DNA of 35,899 bases from an uncultured Anaerolineales bacterium (lineage in GTDB: Bacteria; Chloroflexota; Anaerolineae; Anaerolineales; Villigracilaceae). This document shows positions 8,850-16,184 of the stretch, piece after piece; position 1 is the stretch's first letter, and the number at the start of each line of letters is the position of its first letter. The DNA lies in assembly GCA_949319575.1 (NCBI GenBank), contig CASGHD010000047.1, forward strand, positions 1 through 35,899. Direction: 5' to 3'. A program made the position numbers and the translations under genes. The notes beneath the pieces are model-generated. The model was not told the DNA's origin, ran no database searches, and worked only from the letters and a program-made list of their open reading frames with translations.

Positions 8850-9896
8850 TCCCCAATTCTCAGGTCTCAGCGACCTCACCGCCGCGCCCGTCTGCCACAT
8901 TTCAGAATCACGGATCGCGGCGAGTTCTTTATCCAACGTCTCACGATAATCGGGTTTGCTATTTGCCTCCAACGTGATGCGCGCTTCATTACCCGACACC
9001 ACGCTTTTATACAAATCGCTGAACACAGGCGCGACCGCATCGCGGAACGCGTTCTTCCAATCCAATGCGCCGCGTTGAGCGGTGGTGGAGCAGTTGGCGT
9101 ACATCCAATCCATGCCGTTCTGACCGACGAGTCGAATCAACGATTGCGTCAACTCTTCCACCGTCTCATTGAACGCCTCGGACGGGGAATGTCCGTTCTT
9201 GCGGAGTTCGTTGTATTGCGCTTCCATCACGCCCGCCAACGCGCCCATCAACACGCCGCGCTCGCCCGTGAGATCGGAATACACTTCATTCTTAAACGTG
9301 GTTGGGAACAAATATCCCGCGCCGATGGCGATGCCCAATGCAATCGTCCGTTCTTTGGCTTTGCCTGTCGCGTCTTGATGGACGGCAAAACTCGCGTTGA
9401 TCCCCGAACCGTCCAGAAAATTCGTCCGCACACTGCGACCCGACCCCTTCGGCGCGACGAGCGCCACGTCCACATGCGGCGGAGGGATGACTCCCGTGTC
9501 ATCTTTGAACGTGACAGAAAATCCATGCGAGAAATACAGCATGTCGCCTTCGTTCAAACATTCCACGATCTTCGACCACTGCGAGCGTTGACCAGCATCC
9601 GATAACAAATATTGAATGACTGTCCCTTTTTCAGCGGCTTCTTCCACAGAAAATAATGTCTCGCCTGGAACCCAGCCGTCCGCGATTGCCTTGTCCCAAT
9701 TCTTCGTGCCAGCCCGTTGCCCGACGATCACGTTGATTCCATTGTCGCGCATGTTCATCGCCTGCGCGGGTCCCTGCACGCCATAGCCAAGCACCGCCAC
9801 CACGTCATCCTTCAACACCTCACGCGCCTTCTCAAGCGGAAACTCATCGCGCGTTACCACTTCCTCTTCCGTGCCGCCAAAATTTATTTTTGCCAT
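8844..9896 (-). CDS. ilvC: Ketol-acid reductoisomerase, Bacteroidetes/fungal-like type
   Basis: A 350-residue enzyme that performs the Mg-dependent alkyl shift and NAD(P)H reduction of acetolactate and acetohydroxybutyrate. The N-terminal Rossmann motif is GYGVQGPAQAMNMRDNG, and the C-terminal knotted domain has HSPSEAFNETVEELTQSL, GMDWMYANCSTTAQRGALDW and SKPDYRETLDKELAAIRDSE. These segments read like yeast Ilv5 and the Bacteroides enzyme, not like the common bacterial class I form with GYGSQGHAHALNL (comparison from memory). The start is the ATG at 9896 with AGGAG about 10 nt upstream; a longer frame to 9950 only translates the repeat in the ilvN-ilvC gap. The catalytic acidic residues of the DLTGERG (Asp, Glu) and MEAQYNELRKNG regions are present. 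Confidence 0.95.
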   Translation of the reverse strand: MAKINFGGTEEEVVTRDEFPLEKAREVLKDDVVAVLGYGVQGPAQAMNMRDNGINVIVGQRAGTKNWDKAIADGWVPGETLFSVEEAAEKGTVIQYLLSDAGQRSQWSKIVECLNEGDMLYFSHGFSVTFKDDTGVIPPPHVDVALVAPKGSGRSVRTNFLDGSGINASFAVHQDATGKAKERTIALGIAIGAGYLFPTTFKNEVYSDLTGERGVLMGALAGVMEAQYNELRKNGHSPSEAFNETVEELTQSLIRLVGQNGMDWMYANCSTTAQRGALDWKNAFRDAVAPVFSDLYKSVVSGNEARITLEANSKPDYRETLDKELAAIRDSEMWQTGAAVRSLRPENWGK

Positions 9897-9931
9897 TGGT
9901 AGTTGATCTCCTGATTTATGTATTGTGCAAA

Positions 9932-10037
9932 TCGGTAAACAGGTACACAAGTAAACAAGTACACAGGTGTAACTCGTATCTCGTAACTCGCATCCATGTC
10001 TACGTGTTTCCGTGTTTATCTGTCTCCGTGTCTACTT
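9932..10037. repeat. Intergenic palindromic tract, GTAAACAAGTACACAGG family, copy 2 (ilvC-ilvN gap)
   Basis: GTAAACAGGTACACAAGTAAACAAGTACACAGG on the left, an AACTCGTATCTCGTAACTCG centre, and GTCTACGTGTTTCCGTGTTTATCTGTCTCCGTGTCTAC on the right form an imperfect inverted repeat. The right end lies a few bases from the ilvN stop. Confidence 0.8.
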
Positions 10038-10040
10038 CCT

Positions 10041-10592
10041 TCACGGCGTCATCTCCGCCATACTCATCACATTCTCAAATTGATTCCCGTTCACGCGCCG
10101 CACGCCATCATTGACTCCGCGCGTCATCGAGACTTGCCCCGTGCGGACCATCTCCACGATTCCAATCGGGCGCAGCAACTCGATCAAGCCTTCGATCTTG
10201 TCCTCCGTGCCAGTGATTTCGACTACGACCGAATCAACCGCCACGTCCACGATGCGCGCGCGGAAGATCTCAGCAAGCCCGTTGACTTCGGCGCGGCGTT
10301 CGGGAGCGACTCGCACTTTGATCAGCGCCAGATCGCGCGTCACGGTAGAGTGAAGCGTCACATCTTGCACGTCAATCACGTTGACCAACTTATACAAATT
10401 CGCCTCGATGCGATGCGCGTCAACATCCCCGTTCGGGCATTCCACAACGATCGTCATGCGCGACACTTCGGGGTTCTCCGTCGTCCCCGCGTTGAGCGAC
10501 ACGATATTGAAATTCCGCCGCCGAAACAACGACGTCACCCGATTCAAAACGCCAGGTTTATTTTCTGCCAAAGCAATAAATGTGTAGTTCAT
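10041..10592 (-). CDS. ilvN: Acetolactate synthase, small (regulatory) subunit
   Basis: A 183-residue regulatory subunit of acetohydroxyacid synthase; it activates IlvB and confers valine feedback in characterised members. The N-terminal ACT domain reads MNYTFIALAENKPGVLNRVTSLFRRRNFNI, with the NKPGVLNRV effector loop typical of IlvN/IlvH. A second ACT-like half follows from about residue 85 (RDLALIKVRV). The chosen ATG (10592) has AGGAG 4 nt upstream. An ATG six codons earlier at 10610 falls inside the palindrome and is rejected. It sits downstream of ilvB as usual, though separated by a 169-bp repeat instead of the common short overlap. Confidence 0.94.
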   Translation of the reverse strand: MNYTFIALAENKPGVLNRVTSLFRRRNFNIVSLNAGTTENPEVSRMTIVVECPNGDVDAHRIEANLYKLVNVIDVQDVTLHSTVTRDLALIKVRVAPERRAEVNGLAEIFRARIVDVAVDSVVVEITGTEDKIEGLIELLRPIGIVEMVRTGQVSMTRGVNDGVRRVNGNQFENVMSMAEMTP

Positions 10593-10607
10593 AGTTCTCC
10601 TATATGT

Positions 10608-10763
10608 CATTGCGAGGGCGCTCTTGCTCTATGCCCGAAGCAATCTCCTCATTTCACATGTCGCTGCGAGACGCTCTTGCTCTTTGTCGAAGCAGTCTCC
10701 CGTGTCCAAAAATTTTTCTGTTGCGAGGAGATTGCTTCGGGCTATCGCCCTCGCAACGACATT
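10608..10763. repeat. Intergenic palindrome, GTCGTTGCGAGG family, copy 2 (ilvN-ilvB gap)
   Basis: Two tandem left arms (TCATTGCGAGGGCGCTCTTGCTC...GAAGCAATCTCC and TGTCGCTGCGAGACGCTCTTGCTC...GAAGCAGTCTCC) face a single right arm (GTTGCGAGGAGATTGCTTCGGGC...CCTCGCAACGACA). It fills the whole gap between the two acetolactate synthase subunits. Confidence 0.85.
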
Positions 10764-12444
10764 AGCGTACTGGTCTCTGTATCATCTCATCCAACGCCGC
10801 GCCAGCGGGAACCATCGGATAGACCGCTTCTTCTTGTTCGACGCGGAATTCAAGCACCACTGGACCTTGAGTCTTCCGCGCCCATTCAATCGCTTCATTC
10901 ACTTCCTCAGGCTTGGTCACTCGCTTCGCAGGGACTCCGTGCGCCTCTGCCAGTTTGACAAAATCAGGCGTGAGCATGTTCACCGCCGAATAGCGTTTGT
11001 CAAAGAAAAATTCCTGCCACTGACGCACCATACCCAAGTATTGATTGTTCATAATCGCCACTTTGACATTCGCGCCTTCCTGCACGGCAGTCGTTAACTC
11101 TGCGGCGGTCATTTGGAATCCGCCGTCGCCCGCGATTGCCCAAATTTCCTGATCCTTCGCCGCGAACCACGCGCCGATTGCCGAGGGGAGACCAAAGCCC
11201 ATCGTCCCCGCGCCGCCCGAAGTCAGCCAGCGATTCGGTTTATCCAGAAAATAATATTGCGCCGCCCACATCTGATGTTGCCCCACGTCGGTGGTGACGA
11301 TGGCGTTTCCATCGGTGGCTTTCCAAATATCGGCGATCATGTGCGCCGCGTGTAATTTGCCGTCGTCTTCCCAATTCATAATACTGCGCGCGTCCGCTTC
11401 GGCTTTCCATCCGTTGATCTCCTGTTTCCATTCATCGTGGTCATATTCATCCACCAGCGGGATTAAATCGGTTAACACGGTTTTCAAGTCGCCTACCAAA
11501 GGCACATCTACAAAAACATTTTTGTGCACTTCCGAAGGGTCAATTTCAATGTGGATTTTTTTGGCGCGCGGCGCGTACGTTTTCAACGTGCCAGTCACGC
11601 GGTCGTCGAAGCGCATCCCGAAGGCAAGAATCAAATCGGAATTTTGAACGGCGAGATTCGTATGCGCTTCGCCGTGCATCCCCATCATCCCCAAACTCAA
11701 TTCATTTGAAGCAGGGAACGCGCCCAAGCCCAGCAACGTGCTCGCCACTGGAGTTTGAGTCTTGACCGCGAACTGCATCAACTCCTCTTCGGCTTTCGAC
11801 ATCAACACGCCATGCCCGCATAAAATAATCGGCTTCTTTGCGCGTTCAATTAATTCAACGGCTTGGTCTACTAAATTTTTCGGCGAACGCAACACAGGCT
11901 GATAGCCTGGCAACTTCACATCCTCAGGAAAAACAAACTCGCACGATTCGATTTGCGCGTTCTTGCAAACATCAATCAACACGGGACCTGGTCGCCCACT
12001 GCGCGCGATATAAAACGCTTCGCGAATCGTTTCGGCGATTTGGTCCGCGCGCGTGACCAAATAATTATGTTTCGTGATGGGCAACGTGATACCCGTCACA
12101 TCGGTTTCTTGAAACGCATCGCCACCGATCAAATGCGCCGCCACCTGACCCGTGATGAAAACCGTCGGCACCGAATCCATCATCGCGGTACAAATGCCCG
12201 TCACGAGATTCGTCGCCCCTGGACCCGAGGTCGCCATCGCCACGCCAACTTTCCCCGACGCGCGAGCGTATCCATCCGCCATGTGCGCCGCGCCCTGCTC
12301 ATGCCGCACCAACACATGATGCACGGGGTAATTCAACATCGCGTCATAGATCGGCATGTTCGCGCCGCCAGGATAGCCGAACACAACCTCCACGCCTTCG
12401 CGGGTCAAACATTCCCAAACAATTTCAGCGCCTTTTAATTTCAT
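10762..12444 (-). CDS. ilvB: Acetolactate synthase, large (catalytic) subunit
   Basis: A 560-residue TPP enzyme that makes 2-acetolactate or 2-aceto-2-hydroxybutyrate from pyruvate and pyruvate or 2-oxobutyrate. The N-terminal domain has [15 protein letters not shown] with [18 protein letters not shown], whose Glu activates TPP, and [13 protein letters not shown]. The central domain has [11 protein letters not shown] (FAD region). The TPP-pyrophosphate motif is GDGGFQM...[11 protein letters not shown] (GDG...NN). This pattern separates it from pyruvate oxidase and glyoxylate carboligase. The start ATG has GGAG 5 nt upstream. It lies 39 bp after ilvD, the tightest gap in the operon. Confidence 0.96.
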   Translation of the reverse strand: MKLKGAEIVWECLTREGVEVVFGYPGGANMPIYDAMLNYPVHHVLVRHEQGAAHMADGYARASGKVGVAMATSGPGATNLVTGICTAMMDSVPTVFITGQVAAHLIGGDAFQETDVTGITLPITKHNYLVTRADQIAETIREAFYIARSGRPGPVLIDVCKNAQIESCEFVFPEDVKLPGYQPVLRSPKNLVDQAVELIERAKKPIILCGHGVLMSKAEEELMQFAVKTQTPVASTLLGLGAFPASNELSLGMMGMHGEAHTNLAVQNSDLILAFGMRFDDRVTGTLKTYAPRAKKIHIEIDPSEVHKNVFVDVPLVGDLKTVLTDLIPLVDEYDHDEWKQEINGWKAEADARSIMNWEDDGKLHAAHMIADIWKATDGNAIVTTDVGQHQMWAAQYYFLDKPNRWLTSGGAGTMGFGLPSAIGAWFAAKDQEIWAIAGDGGFQMTAAELTTAVQEGANVKVAIMNNQYLGMVRQWQEFFFDKRYSAVNMLTPDFVKLAEAHGVPAKRVTKPEEVNEAIEWARKTQGPVVLEFRVEQEEAVYPMVPAGAALDEMIQRPVR

Positions 12445-12455
12445 CTCTGCTCCTT

Positions 12456-12488
12456 TTTTTCATCCTTCATCATTCATAATTCATCATT
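12456..12488. repeat. Short CATCATTCATAATTCATC word tract (ilvB-ilvD gap)
   Basis: A run of the words CATCCTTCATCATTCATAATTCATCATTC covers the end of ilvD and most of the 39-bp gap. It partly overlaps the ilvD stop. It resembles in style the other word-tract repeats of the operon but is too short to form a strong hairpin. Confidence 0.45.
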
Positions 12489-14154
12489 CGGATTTCAACA
12501 CCGCGCCCGTATCCGCGCTGGTGACAAAATGCGAATACCGCTTCAACCACTTTGATGTCGTTTTGGATTTAAACTCTGGCAACGCCTCCAGCCGACTCTC
12601 AATCTCCGCTTCGTTCAATCGGACGTTGAGACTGCGCGCCGCCAAATCAATTTGGATCACATCCCCAGCCTTCAACGCCGCGATCGGACCGCCTGCCGCC
12701 GCTTCTGGCGACACGTGACCGATACACGCGCCGCGCGTCCCGCCGCTGAATCGTCCGTCGGTGATCAACGCCACTTTATCGCCAAGTCCCATCCCCATGA
12801 TCGCGGACGTGGGCGACAACATCTCCTGCATCCCAGGCCCGCCCTTTGGACCTTCATAACGAATCACAACACAATCTCCCGCTTTGACTTTGCCCGCCAA
12901 AATCCCAGCCATGGCTTCTTCTTGCGATTCAAAAATCACGGCGGGACCCTCAAACTTCATCATCGCCTCGCTCACGCCGCCCACTTTCACAACCGCGCCC
13001 TTCGGAGCAAGGTTGCCAAACAGAATCGCCAACCCTCCGCGCTTGGAATGGGCGTTGTCATAACGTCGAATCACTTCTTCATCCTGAATATCTTTGCCTT
13101 GAATCGATTCGCCCAATGTTTTTCCCGTCACAGTCATTCTGTCAAAATGCAACATGCCCGTCCCCCACTGAATTTCATTCAATATCGCAGGGATTCCCCC
13201 CGCGCGATGCACATCTTCCATGTGCCACTTGCCCGCTGGACTCACCTTGCAGATGTGCGGAACTTTATCCGCCACCGCGTTGATTCGTTCCAACGGATAG
13301 TCCACGCCCGCTTCGTTTGCCAACGCCAACGTGTGCAACACTGTATTCGATGAGCCGCCCATCGCCATGTCCAATGCAAAGGCATCGTCAATCGCTTCGG
13401 CGGTGACAATATCTCTCGGCTTGATATCACGTTCGATCAATGTCATCACTTGCGCGGCGGCTTGCTTGGCTAACGCTTCACGTTCAGGAGTCTTCGCCAA
13501 TGCCGAGCCGTTATAAGGCAACGCCAAACCTAACACTTCCATCAAACAGTTCATCGAGTTAGCAGTGAACATCCCCGAGCACGATCCGCACGATGGACAG
13601 GCAAATTTTTCTAAAATAGACAATCGCTTTTCATCAATCTTGCTCGCTGAAAATGCGCCCACGCCTTCAAAGACAGAAATCAAATCTATCGTCTCGCCTT
13701 CGGGAGTCATCCCCGCTTTCATCGCGCCGCCTGATACAAATATAGTCGGGATGTTGACTCGCATTGCGCCAAGCAACATGCCAGGCACGATCTTGTCGCA
13801 GTTGGGGATGCACACCATGGCGTCGAATCTGTGTGCCTCGATCATGGTCTCGACGCAGTCCGCAATTAGTTCCCGCGAGGGAAGCGAGTACTTCATCCCC
13901 ATGTGACCCATGGCGATGCCGTCATCCACGCCGATGGTATTAAATTCAAACGGCACACCTCCCGCCGCGCGGACAGCGTACTTCACCAGTTTGCCGAAAT
14001 CCTGCAAGTGCACATGCCCAGGGACAATATCCACATACGAATTGACGATGGCAACGAACGGCTTGTTGAAATCGTCATCCTGCAAACCCGTGGCGCGCAG
14101 CAACGCGCGATGCGGGGCTTTATCAAATCCTTTTTTGACTGTATCGGAACGCAT
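12484..14154 (-). CDS. ilvD: Dihydroxy-acid dehydratase
   Basis: A 556-residue Fe-S dehydratase converting 2,3-dihydroxy acids to 2-oxo acids for valine and isoleucine. The cluster cysteines are in [12 protein letters not shown] and [48 protein letters not shown] is the C-terminal family signature. Length and motifs match IlvD and not the related sugar-acid dehydratases, in agreement with the operon. The start ATG follows AAGGAG with a 4-nt spacer, one of the strongest ribosome sites here. It is the first structural gene of the operon; a leader peptide, terminator and repeat lie between it and the promoter. Confidence 0.96.
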   Translation of the reverse strand: MRSDTVKKGFDKAPHRALLRATGLQDDDFNKPFVAIVNSYVDIVPGHVHLQDFGKLVKYAVRAAGGVPFEFNTIGVDDGIAMGHMGMKYSLPSRELIADCVETMIEAHRFDAMVCIPNCDKIVPGMLLGAMRVNIPTIFVSGGAMKAGMTPEGETIDLISVFEGVGAFSASKIDEKRLSILEKFACPSCGSCSGMFTANSMNCLMEVLGLALPYNGSALAKTPEREALAKQAAAQVMTLIERDIKPRDIVTAEAIDDAFALDMAMGGSSNTVLHTLALANEAGVDYPLERINAVADKVPHICKVSPAGKWHMEDVHRAGGIPAILNEIQWGTGMLHFDRMTVTGKTLGESIQGKDIQDEEVIRRYDNAHSKRGGLAILFGNLAPKGAVVKVGGVSEAMMKFEGPAVIFESQEEAMAGILAGKVKAGDCVVIRYEGPKGGPGMQEMLSPTSAIMGMGLGDKVALITDGRFSGGTRGACIGHVSPEAAAGGPIAALKAGDVIQIDLAARSLNVRLNEAEIESRLEALPEFKSKTTSKWLKRYSHFVTSADTGAVLKSE

Positions 14155-14166
14155 AGGTCTCCTTGT

Positions 14167-14240
14167 TGACGATTGACCATTGACGATAGACGATGGATGA
14201 TGGATGACGCTTTATGGTCTATGGTCTATCGTCCATGGTC
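14167..14240. repeat. Intergenic palindrome, GACGATAGAC family, copy 2 (attenuator-ilvD gap)
   Basis: GACGATTGACCATTGACGATAGACGATGG is followed by the imperfect complement TATGGTCTATGGTCTATCGTCCATGGTC. It lies between the attenuator terminator and the ilvD ribosome site, so it is in the untranslated RNA of the operon. Confidence 0.8.
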
Positions 14241-14253
14241 TGATTACAGATAA

Positions 14254-14282
14254 CAAAAAAGCCGCCCGTGGTTAGGGCGGCT
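14254..14282 (-). terminator. Intrinsic terminator (attenuator) upstream of ilvD
   Basis: The minus-strand RNA reads AGCCGCCC - UAACCAC - GGGCGGCU - UUUUU: an 8-bp GC-rich perfect stem (14282-14275 with 14267-14260), a 7-nt loop and a U run that merges with the stem. It lies 21 nt downstream of the stop codon of a Leu/Ile/Val-rich leader ORF. The loop and upper stem contain CCUAACC, complementary to GGUUAGG at 14333-14327 in the leader ORF, which can form the competing antiterminator. Confidence 0.9.
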
Positions 14283-14302
14283 CTTTGCGTTTGCTTTGAG
14301 AT

Positions 14303-14404
14303 TTACTTCACTCTCACCGTTGCCATCCTAACCGAAAAACGTCCTTCAATAATGAGGACTACAATAAGGATCGCAATAAGGGAGAGGGACAAAAGTGTGT
14401 TCAT
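14303..14404 (-). CDS. ilvL: ilv operon leader peptide (attenuation control)
   Basis: A 33-codon ORF beginning MNTLLSLSLIAILIVVLIIE and ending VRVK. Residues 4-19 contain six Leu, five Ile and two Val with almost no other residues (Ser, Ala), the composition of ilv leader peptides in Proteobacteria. It starts about 13 nt after the predicted transcription start and lacks a clear Shine-Dalgarno sequence, so initiation may be near-leaderless. The Leu/Ile/Val block ends at codon 19. Codons 24-26 (TCG GTT AGG) contain the GGUUAGG segment that can pair with the terminator loop. A ribosome stalled in the block leaves this segment free; one that reaches the stop at 14303 covers or clears it. The peptide likely has no function of its own. 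The symbol is by analogy. Confidence 0.85.
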   Translation of the reverse strand: MNTLLSLSLIAILIVVLIIEGRFSVRMATVRVK

Positions 14405-14423
14405 AGGTTCGTGATTTCGCCCG

Positions 14424-14451
14424 ATTATAGGCTGATTTATGAATCCGTCAA
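14424..14451 (-). promoter_or_regulatory. Sigma-70-type promoter of the ilv-leu operon
   Basis: On the minus strand TTGACG (14451-14446) and a perfect TATAAT (14429-14424) are separated by 16 bp. Predicted transcription start is near 14417, about 13 nt before the leader-peptide ATG. This is the best -35/-10 pair in the window. Confidence 0.8.
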
Positions 14452-14517
14452 GGGGCGCGAAAATGACGGCGTGATTCAATACTTTCATACGACATGATCA
14501 TTTCACACACGCTCCGT

Positions 14518-15321
14518 TCATGCCTCGAGTCGAACTTCCGTAATCCGATCCAATCGAAAACTCCGCTCTTCGTTCCGTAGATGGCAGTACGCGATCAAAT
14601 AAACAGAATCTTTCAAGCCCATCACCTGTTTGGGCGTGATCCACCGTTCGGTCTGCTCGCCGTCGCCGTTCACATATTTTATAAACATGCGCTTGTTGCT
14701 ATAGATCGCCTCGCCGAGTTCGGTCGGCAGTTCGATGCCCTCGTTGGGCCACGCGGGCGAGTTGTAAATGCCGATAAATTCATCGAGCGGTTTGTTGAAC
14801 TCTTTCATCTGTTCCATCATCGCAAAGAAGATTCCACGCGCCGCCAACGCGCCGTCCAACGCGCGATGCTTCACCGTCATCGGCAGATGGAACGACTCGG
14901 CGATGAATCCCAAACTATACGACGGCATCTCGTAATATTGACGCGCCAGCATCAGCGTGTCTATCAAATTCGGGATTTGGATGTCGCGCCCGAGCCGCTT
15001 GAACTCGCTATCGAGAAATTGCAAATCGAACTTCGCGTTGTGACAGACGACCACCGCTTCATTCACCAGATTGATAACTGATTCAGCCGCCTCAGCGAAG
15101 CGCGGCGCCGACGCCAACTCGTCATCCGTGAGTCCGTTCGTGCTAGCCGCCCCCACCGAAAGCGGACGTTCAGGATTCACCAATTGTTGATACTGTTGCT
15201 TGATGCGCTTCCCCTCCGTGACGACAATTCCCACCTCACACACGCGGTCGCCAAACCACGGAGAGAGTCCCGTTGTTTCCAAATCTAAAAATGCAAAGCG
15301 CGCTGAGGAGAGATCGAACAT
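14518..15321 (-). CDS. DEDDh 3'-5' exonuclease with C-terminal WYL-like domain
   Basis: About 267 residues. The N-terminal two thirds is a DnaQ-family exonuclease: FLDLETTGLS (ExoI), CHNAKFDLQFLD (ExoII) and HRALDGALAA (ExoIII, the His and Asp of DEDDh) give all four acidic residues and the histidine. The last 65 residues (from about ELGEAIYSNKRMFIKYVNGDG to YLIAYCHLRNEERSFRLDRITEVRL) read like a WYL domain, a ligand- or nucleic-acid-sensing fold more often attached to HTH regulators. I use the ATG at 15321; an ATG at 15348 lies in a palindromic repeat (15334-15403), although the 15321 start has its AAGGA only 1 nt away, so the start is uncertain. Its role may be repair or processing of DNA or RNA ends. 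It is not part of the ilv operon. Confidence 0.82.
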   Translation of the reverse strand: MFDLSSARFAFLDLETTGLSPWFGDRVCEVGIVVTEGKRIKQQYQQLVNPERPLSVGAASTNGLTDDELASAPRFAEAAESVINLVNEAVVVCHNAKFDLQFLDSEFKRLGRDIQIPNLIDTLMLARQYYEMPSYSLGFIAESFHLPMTVKHRALDGALAARGIFFAMMEQMKEFNKPLDEFIGIYNSPAWPNEGIELPTELGEAIYSNKRMFIKYVNGDGEQTERWITPKQVMGLKDSVYLIAYCHLRNEERSFRLDRITEVRLEA

Positions 15322-15333
15322 ATCCTTTATCCG

Positions 15334-15403
15334 TAAGGCGACATTCATGTCGCCTTTTTCAATGATTTTGATTCGGCGTAGAGCGACATAAATGTCGCGT
15401 TAC
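15334..15403. repeat. Two GCGACATnnATGTCGC palindromes between exonuclease and peptidase genes
   Basis: GGCGACATTCATGTCGCC (15338-15355) and GCGACATAAATGTCGC (about 15384-15399) are each palindromic and are also copies of each other. They lie in the gap between two minus-strand genes. A regulatory dimer site or a repeat unit are both possible. Confidence 0.6.
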
Positions 15404-15413
15404 GTTTTGAATT

Positions 15414-16100
15414 CTAAACCGAAAATGTTTTTCCCGCCTCATACGATTCCACGCGATCCTCGCGATACAACGTCACGTCCCCCGCGCCGTAGACGTTCCA
15501 CATCCCGTTGTCGCCGTCGTTCAACATGCCGGTCTGTTCGTCAATGCCGAGCAGTGTGACGTGGGGAATCTGTTTCAAGAGCGAGGGCGCCCAATTTTTG
15601 CCAAACGTGTTGTGATGCGGCAGGACGAGCGAATTGTTTACCAGATTCAATCCCTCGTGGATTTTCCCTTCGTAGGGATCATAATAAAACTCGCACATCA
15701 CCATCGCGCCCGCGCTGGAGCCCGCGATCACCGCGCCGTTTTCAAACGCTTCGACGCAAGCCTTCCACGCCAAACTATCTTTCAGCGTTTGACCAAGATA
15801 ATGAGTGAAGCCGCCGAGCAGGTAGATCAACTTTGCTTCGCGCAAAGATTTTGCTATCGCTTCATCGTTCGCGCTGGCTTTGTCAATCAACGGTAGGGAT
15901 GCAACATCCGTCGCGCCGAGGGACTCGAACCAGCGGACGCCAAAGCCTCCAGCGTGGACGTGGTTGCGGTCCGGCGAGGCAGCCGCAGGGACGATGCGAA
16001 GCGGGGAGTTGAATCCGCCGGCGAGTTCAAGCGCGCGTACATCAGGATCGCGCATCCGCCCGCCGAATTCCGATCCGCCTTCTAAAAGTAAAAAGCCCAT
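15414..16100 (-). CDS. Peptidase S51 / cyanophycinase-like hydrolase
   Basis: A 228-residue class-I glutamine amidotransferase-like serine hydrolase. AVIAGSSAGAMVM contains the nucleophile elbow (Ser129), IYLLGGFTHYLGQTL the preceding GG(N/F)-Q loop, and LVLPHHNTFGKN the likely catalytic His segment. The MS51 family includes dipeptidase E (Asp-Xaa) and cyanophycinase; the sequence alone does not decide the substrate, and no cyanophycin synthetase is nearby. There is no ribosome site, but TAAGAT (16112-16107) ends 6 nt before the ATG with TTGTCG 17 bp further upstream, so the gene appears leaderless. It is divergent from the GGDEF gene at 16185 with an 84-bp shared control region. Confidence 0.8.
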   Translation of the reverse strand: MGFLLLEGGSEFGGRMRDPDVRALELAGGFNSPLRIVPAAASPDRNHVHAGGFGVRWFESLGATDVASLPLIDKASANDEAIAKSLREAKLIYLLGGFTHYLGQTLKDSLAWKACVEAFENGAVIAGSSAGAMVMCEFYYDPYEGKIHEGLNLVNNSLVLPHHNTFGKNWAPSLLKQIPHVTLLGIDEQTGMLNDGDNGMWNVYGAGDVTLYREDRVESYEAGKTFSV

Positions 16101-16106
16101 GTCGAA

Positions 16107-16135
16107 ATCTTATCGTCTTTCAGAATTGTCGACAA
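16107..16135 (-). promoter_or_regulatory. Leaderless promoter of the S51 peptidase, with a TTGTCGACAA palindrome
   Basis: TTGTCG (16135-16130), 17 bp, TAAGAT (16112-16107), 6 nt, ATG. The -35 is embedded in the perfect 10-bp palindrome TTGTCGACAA (16126-16135), which lies between two divergent promoters and could be an operator. Confidence 0.5.
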
Positions 16136-16154
16136 GTGAAATCAATGTCGGCTG

Positions 16155-16160
16155 TATAAT
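16155..16160 (+). promoter_or_regulatory. -10 box of the GGDEF gene
   Basis: Perfect TATAAT, predicted start near 16167, about 18 nt before the ATG at 16185, with a GGAG ribosome site in between. No good -35 is seen. Confidence 0.45.
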
Positions 16161-16184
16161 CAATTCAACAGAAGGAGATGCGCC

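Noticed and set aside
8826-9605. A 259-codon plus-strand frame opposite ilvC
   Set aside because: It is antisense to well-supported ilvC, with a shadow-like Arg/His-rich composition and no ribosome site.
9996-10958. A 320-codon plus-strand frame across the ilvN-ilvB gap
   Set aside because: It overlaps ilvN and ilvB antisense and runs through the GCGAGG repeat; no domain or ribosome site supports it.
14254-14420. A T-box riboswitch in the ilv leader
   Set aside because: There is no T-box-like UGGNACC motif or Stem I structure; the Leu/Ile/Val-rich leader ORF and complementary segment explain the region better.
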